Below, one piece after another: positions 60,165 to 64,000 of a stretch of DNA of 64,000 bases. The stretch is from Erythroxylum novogranatense (taxonomy: Eukaryota > Streptophyta > Magnoliopsida > Malpighiales > Erythroxylaceae). Each line of letters starts with the position of its first letter. The first letter of the stretch is position 1. The stretch lies in NCBI GenBank assembly GCA_029891385.1, contig CM057229.1:868001-932000 (forward strand), read 5' to 3'. The notes beneath the pieces were generated by a model. That model was not told the DNA's origin. It did not search any database and saw nothing but the letters and a program-made list of their open reading frames with translations. The translations under genes were made by a program, and so were the position numbers.

Positions 60165-60560
60165 AAGCAGTAAAGGTAGCGGGGAAATGGAAGAATGAGG
60201 GAAGCACTTTTATTGATAGTAGAGTGCAAGAATCTTAAACATAACACAATCAATAAAATAATCCTTTCGAGCGGATCAGTCTACAAGTAAAATGACATTA
60301 CAAATCTCAGATGATTTAACAAAGACAAATCCTAGGATATATATAGTAACTATCCTAGAGCATTATTCGCTAACAACTCAAGTAAATGCCTAGAAGATAG
60401 TGATAACGGCTAGTGGGGGGAGTGACGTGGAGTGCTCCACTCAATCCAGGTGGTAATACTTGACCAAATCTTCAGGAGTTAGTTCAACGTGGATACCTAA
60501 CAACTCAGCAAGCTGGACTTGGTCAACAACCTGCTCCTTGTCAATAAGTCAGCAGAGGAT
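60165..60560. other. Foreign segment in the intron of SKP1-like copy 4
   Basis: This ~395-bp block replaces ~14 bases present in copies 2 and 3 (cttcattcttat region). On the minus strand 60441-60549 encodes a 35-residue remnant, LIDKEQVVDQVQLAELLGIH and ELTPEDLVKYYHLD, followed by a stop and UTR- or LTR-like sequence. Its origin was not recognised. No clear target duplication is visible. Confidence 0.6.
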
Positions 60561-60889
60561 CACGCATACAAATGCCAAAGCAATGGCTGCATAATACTGC
60601 ATTAATATATTGCTGTCTTCTGTTCCACCCATTGGACTCATATACGCACAAAATAAGGGAGTGCAGAAAGTTGCACAAACTAAACAACAAATAAGATTCA
60701 GGCCTCTTAATCCCTATTGCAAGAAGCTCATGCTCTCAGCCTGCCCTTGCCCCTTAGTTTCGACAGCTGTGCGTAGGCTTCGATTTAGGGAAGTGATAAC
60801 TTAACCATTGCTGGAAGTGATTGTTTGAGATCCATTACACTATACATCCTCCACAGAACACAAGTTATGCCAGGTAGCAATCATAATAG

Positions 60890-61096
60890 CAGAAAGATTT
60901 TAGGAGTATCAATTCACAGACATTAGCACTTATGTCAGAGCAGGTTTGGAAGTAAGTGGTCTCAGAAAAAGAAAGCAGGTAAACTTTGCCTTAGCAGAAA
61001 GATTTTAGGAGTATCAATTCACAGACATTAGCACTTATGTCAGAGCAGGTTTGGAAGTAAGTGGTCTCAGAAAAAGAAAGCAGGTAAACTTTGCCT
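60890..61096. repeat. ~104-bp tandem duplication in the copy 4 intron
   Basis: Two consecutive, almost identical blocks (agcagaaagattttaggagt ... gtaaactttgcctt) are present here, against one in the other copies. Confidence 0.8.
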
Positions 61097-62832
61097 TTGC
61101 ATAGTTGCCAGATCCATTCCTGTTTTCTCTATAGTGATGTAAGGGATACCTCAACTGCATTTATCAGGAAGACATTTTACCATTCATCAAACAGGTGATG
61201 GCATTTCATGTGGCTTCTTCCAACTTGAACCCACCATGCATAGGGGATTCATATGAGCAAGCAATATAACTTTTCTTTTACTTCTGTAAGGTTATATGAT
61301 AATATCTATCATCTCTGATCTGTTGCTCAAAAAATTAAAATAAGAGTTTAATATATTACTCTTTAAAGTTCAAGAAGACACAAAAAGATCACTGCTGAAC
61401 TTAACCATATCCGGGTCGATCAAAGAAGCAAGTTAGGTAATAAAAACTAAAATAGAAGCAAGTATGGTAATATAGACAAAAATAAGCATTTAATATATAG
61501 AACGCAGGAAGTTCACTGAGATACCCAAAAATTAGCCACAAACTTAATTATATCTCAGCCAATCATAGAAGCATGTTAATTAACTAATATAAAGACAATC
61601 ATTTAATAAACAGCTGTTAAAGTTGAATGAAATATCCAAAACTAGCCCCGAACTTAACCACATCAGCCCAGTCAAGGAAACAAGTTCAAAAGTACAAAGA
61701 TAAGCATTAAACATAAAACTTTCAAATTTCAATGAGATGCCCAAAAGCATTGCTAAACTTAAGCATATCAAGGCGGATCAAAGAAGCTAGCTTTTTAACA
61801 GATATAAGATAAGCATAATATACAAATATTAAATTTTAAACCAGTTTCCAAAAATTCACTTCCAAATTCAACCATATTGGTCCAAACCTATAAAGAGCAA
61901 GTAAATCAATAACTTTCCAAAAGATTTCTTAAATTGCCTCTAAAGCTGGAGACAATAAAGCTCAAAATGCAGAGAAGTTGTCCGAGCACTGCCTTCAAAT
62001 GACTAACTTAGAACACATTCGATGAACAAAGCCCATAGTAGTGCATCTCACATAATGCTTGAACTTCTAGGGTTTTGTTGTTGTACCTTCAAGGTTAGGT
62101 CCCATAGGCTACAGGTGACAAGATTGAAACTTCCTAATTCAACAAAATGAGTTCTCATCCAACAAATTCAACTTCCAACTAATTAAAGAAAATTTACTAT
62201 TTTCTTTTTTTCCAAAAAAATAAAGTAGTAAAATCACTATACCGAAGAACCTTACGAGCTGATTACCATATTCTCATATCAATGCACCGTAATAACCAAA
62301 AGAGGATCAAACACCACGCAATTTCCTAAATCAAGCGGAAACCCCTCAACAATCAGACCGAGAACAAAACAAGATCACAAACCCTAACACGCAATTCACC
62401 AAATCAACATCCAAAATTCAATATTTGAATCGGAAAAGAAAAAGGAAACAACAACAAATAAATCAAACGAACCAGGATAAGATCGAAGAGGGTAGCTTGA
62501 TCAACTTTGACGAACTCAGCATCCCATGCCTTCAGTTCGTCGTCAACGGAGGATGAGGAGGAGCAATCGTTAGACTGAGGAGTCTCCACATGCTTCTTAC
62601 AATACTCAATGACCTTACAAAGGATCTTGCCGGTGACATTTAGGAGGGGGATGTCGCTGTCAACGCAATCATCTTTAATCTTGCTGGTGACATTGGGCAG
62701 AGGGATGTTGTTGTCAACGCAATCATCTTTGATCATGTGCTTTATTGTTTGAGATTCGAGTGCCACCGCCCTATCGACCCAGAAGGTCCAGCCATCGGAG
62801 CTCTTCAAAGTGATCTTTCTGGTGTTCAACAT

Positions 62833-63777
62833 GACAATTTGAGTTACATAGTAACCTTCTCTGCGAATTCAACGGAGGCAGATACTTTCGGGTCAATCAG
62901 ATGAAGCAATGGAAATTACAAAGTTCAAATTCCATGTGTTGTAAGAGGTGCGAGTAGTTAGATAAAAGTGAACTTGGAACTGAATTTTTAAAGACAAACA
63001 CATTGCACGAAACGTAGTTAAGCTAATCCTTGTTGCCTCAATGAAGAAGGCAAAGAAATAATGTGAAAAATGCTTGCCAAAGTGGCCAAAAAATACAAAA
63101 ATGTTTCATGAATCAAGTTTGATTTAGGCAGGTTCAAGCTCAAGCTCAAACATAGTCATTCGAAATGAATGGACCGAATCATGTTTGACAAGACTCAAAC
63201 CCAAATTAGAGCCTGAATTTTTTCCATCCTGACCATTTCCTCTCTTTTGCGATTGTATTTCCACTTCTAAATGCTTATTCTTATCAAAGGAATGAATCAA
63301 GTTCCATTTAACCAAGTTCATGGAGCACAATCATTCGAAACAAATGAACTAAATTATGTTTTACCAAACTCCAATCCTGGTCCGAACCTGAAATTTTTTC
63401 CGTTTGGACCGTTGCTACTCCTTCCCCAAGTGTATGTCTGCTCCTAAATGCTCACTCTTGTCAGTTTCCTTGGCAAGTTTCTTAACGTAATCTACATTCA
63501 TAGGAGTTTCCTAACGCAAGGTTGGCATAGATCATTCCACTTTGGAGACCTTTTTTAGTGGAGGATCATGAAAAGCCAAGCACAACATAATTTAAAAGCA
63601 CGGTACCATAAACGAACAGCGTACTTATCATACTACATGATAGAAGGTCACAGTTTAGGTGTGGGAACATGGTGAAAGTAAAATAACAAATTGTTTGCAT
63701 TACAGTAACCCTGAACAGCCAAGTACAAAAGATAAAATAAGGAACTAGAAGATATCACAAATGTTCTTTGCCATGAC
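62833..63777. other. Upstream region of copy 4 and unit spacer before copy 5
   Basis: The part 62833-63105 matches the upstream region of copy 3. From ~63110 it is the shared unit spacer. No gene is assigned. Confidence 0.5.
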
Positions 63778-63864
63778 TTACTCATAGGCACACTGGCTGT
63801 CAATCACCTCGACCGTCTGACAAGTAAGATCCAGCAAATTCTTTATGTTCAGATAATTTGCCGC
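63778..63864 (-). pseudogene. SKP1-like copy 5, truncated exon 2 (gene runs off the window)
   Basis: After a tttcag acceptor the exon reads [20 protein letters not shown] and then IDSQCAYE with a stop, 28 residues instead of 57. The helices after CQTV and the ENQWAFE end are missing. A 44-bp tandem duplication just upstream (about 63852-63940) repeats the splice acceptor itself. Exon 1 should lie beyond the right edge. Confidence 0.8.
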
Positions 63865-64000
63865 CTGAAAACAAGGAAAAGTTGCAATCGGTGTGAATAA
63901 TTTGCCGCCTGAAAGCAAGGAAAAGTTGCAATCAGTGTGACACCTTTTATTCTAATCACGCATACAAAAGCCAAAGCAATGGCTGCATAATACTGCATTA
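63865..64000 (-). other. Intron of SKP1-like copy 5 (partial)
   Basis: The sequence is homologous to the 3' ends of the introns of copies 2-4, with a duplicated acceptor region and then sequence like 11350-11430. Confidence 0.75.

Larger units (their letters stand above)
60010..62832 (-). pseudogene. SKP1-like copy 4, altered exons
   Basis: Exon 1 is 62473-62832 (120 codons) and exon 2 is 60010-60123 (37 codons plus stop), joined at the standard sites. Exon 1 has an in-frame 54-bp tandem duplication, giving [18 protein letters not shown] followed by [18 protein letters not shown]. It also has substitutions such as [11 protein letters not shown]. Exon 2 has lost 60 bp in total relative to copy 2, including most of [13 protein letters not shown], and ends DESG instead of ENQWAFE. 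The frame is nevertheless open from start to stop, about 157 residues. The lost helices contact F-box proteins in the family, so normal function is unlikely. It is called a pseudogene on those grounds. Confidence 0.8.

Overview
The window is nuclear DNA of a flowering plant, most likely a eudicot. The grounds are GT-AG introns, a tandem family of plant SKP1-like genes, plant retroelement families (copia, chromovirus/Tekay-type gypsy, Tat-type gypsy, L1-like LINEs, a Cassandra TRIM) and an inserted piece of plastid rrn5. I cannot name the species.

Layout. Five SKP1-like copies, all on the minus strand, form a tandem array: copy 1 (exon 1 at 893-1198, exon 2 off the left edge), copy 2 (11161-13517, the only complete intact gene), copy 3 (56754-59077, nonsense codon), copy 4 (60010-62832, truncated exon 2 and an internal duplication) and copy 5 (exon 2 remnant at 63778-63864, exon 1 off the right edge). 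Copies share a ~1.9-2.4 kb intron and long flanks. The unit around copy 2 also carries exons of an unrecognised plant gene (8873-10213), of which a scrap survives at 54790-54985. A minus-strand LINE with a perfect 17-bp target duplication lies between copies 1 and 2.

Between copies 2 and 3 lies ~43 kb of transposons and AT-rich DNA. A copia element (13601-21554) landed 84 bp upstream of the copy-2 start codon, and its 5' LTR was later split by a 2.8-kb solo gypsy LTR (18616-21389). A Tat-type gypsy element (22913-31538) lacks gag but keeps pol, an antisense ORF region, a ~110-bp tandem array between the two, and a 48-bp stretch at its primer-binding site that equals the 3' half of tRNA-Lys. 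A 5'-truncated LINE (about 32930-50950) is split by a 14.3-kb Tekay-type chromovirus (33956-48251), whose right LTR holds a hAT-like DNA transposon (43119-44897). Then come AT-rich repeats, a complete Cassandra TRIM with 5S-derived LTRs (51576-52160), and LINE 3'-end fragments.

Nothing here works as an operon or defence system. The live host content is one or two SKP1-like genes, adaptor subunits of SCF ubiquitin ligases. The best material for a second look is in the retroelements (tRNA half at a PBS, split antisense ORF, palindrome array in a solo LTR, an inversion between two LTRs of one element), the LTR inserted at the SKP1 promoter, a plastid DNA insert, and a CTG/TCG swap pattern that may be a base-calling artefact.
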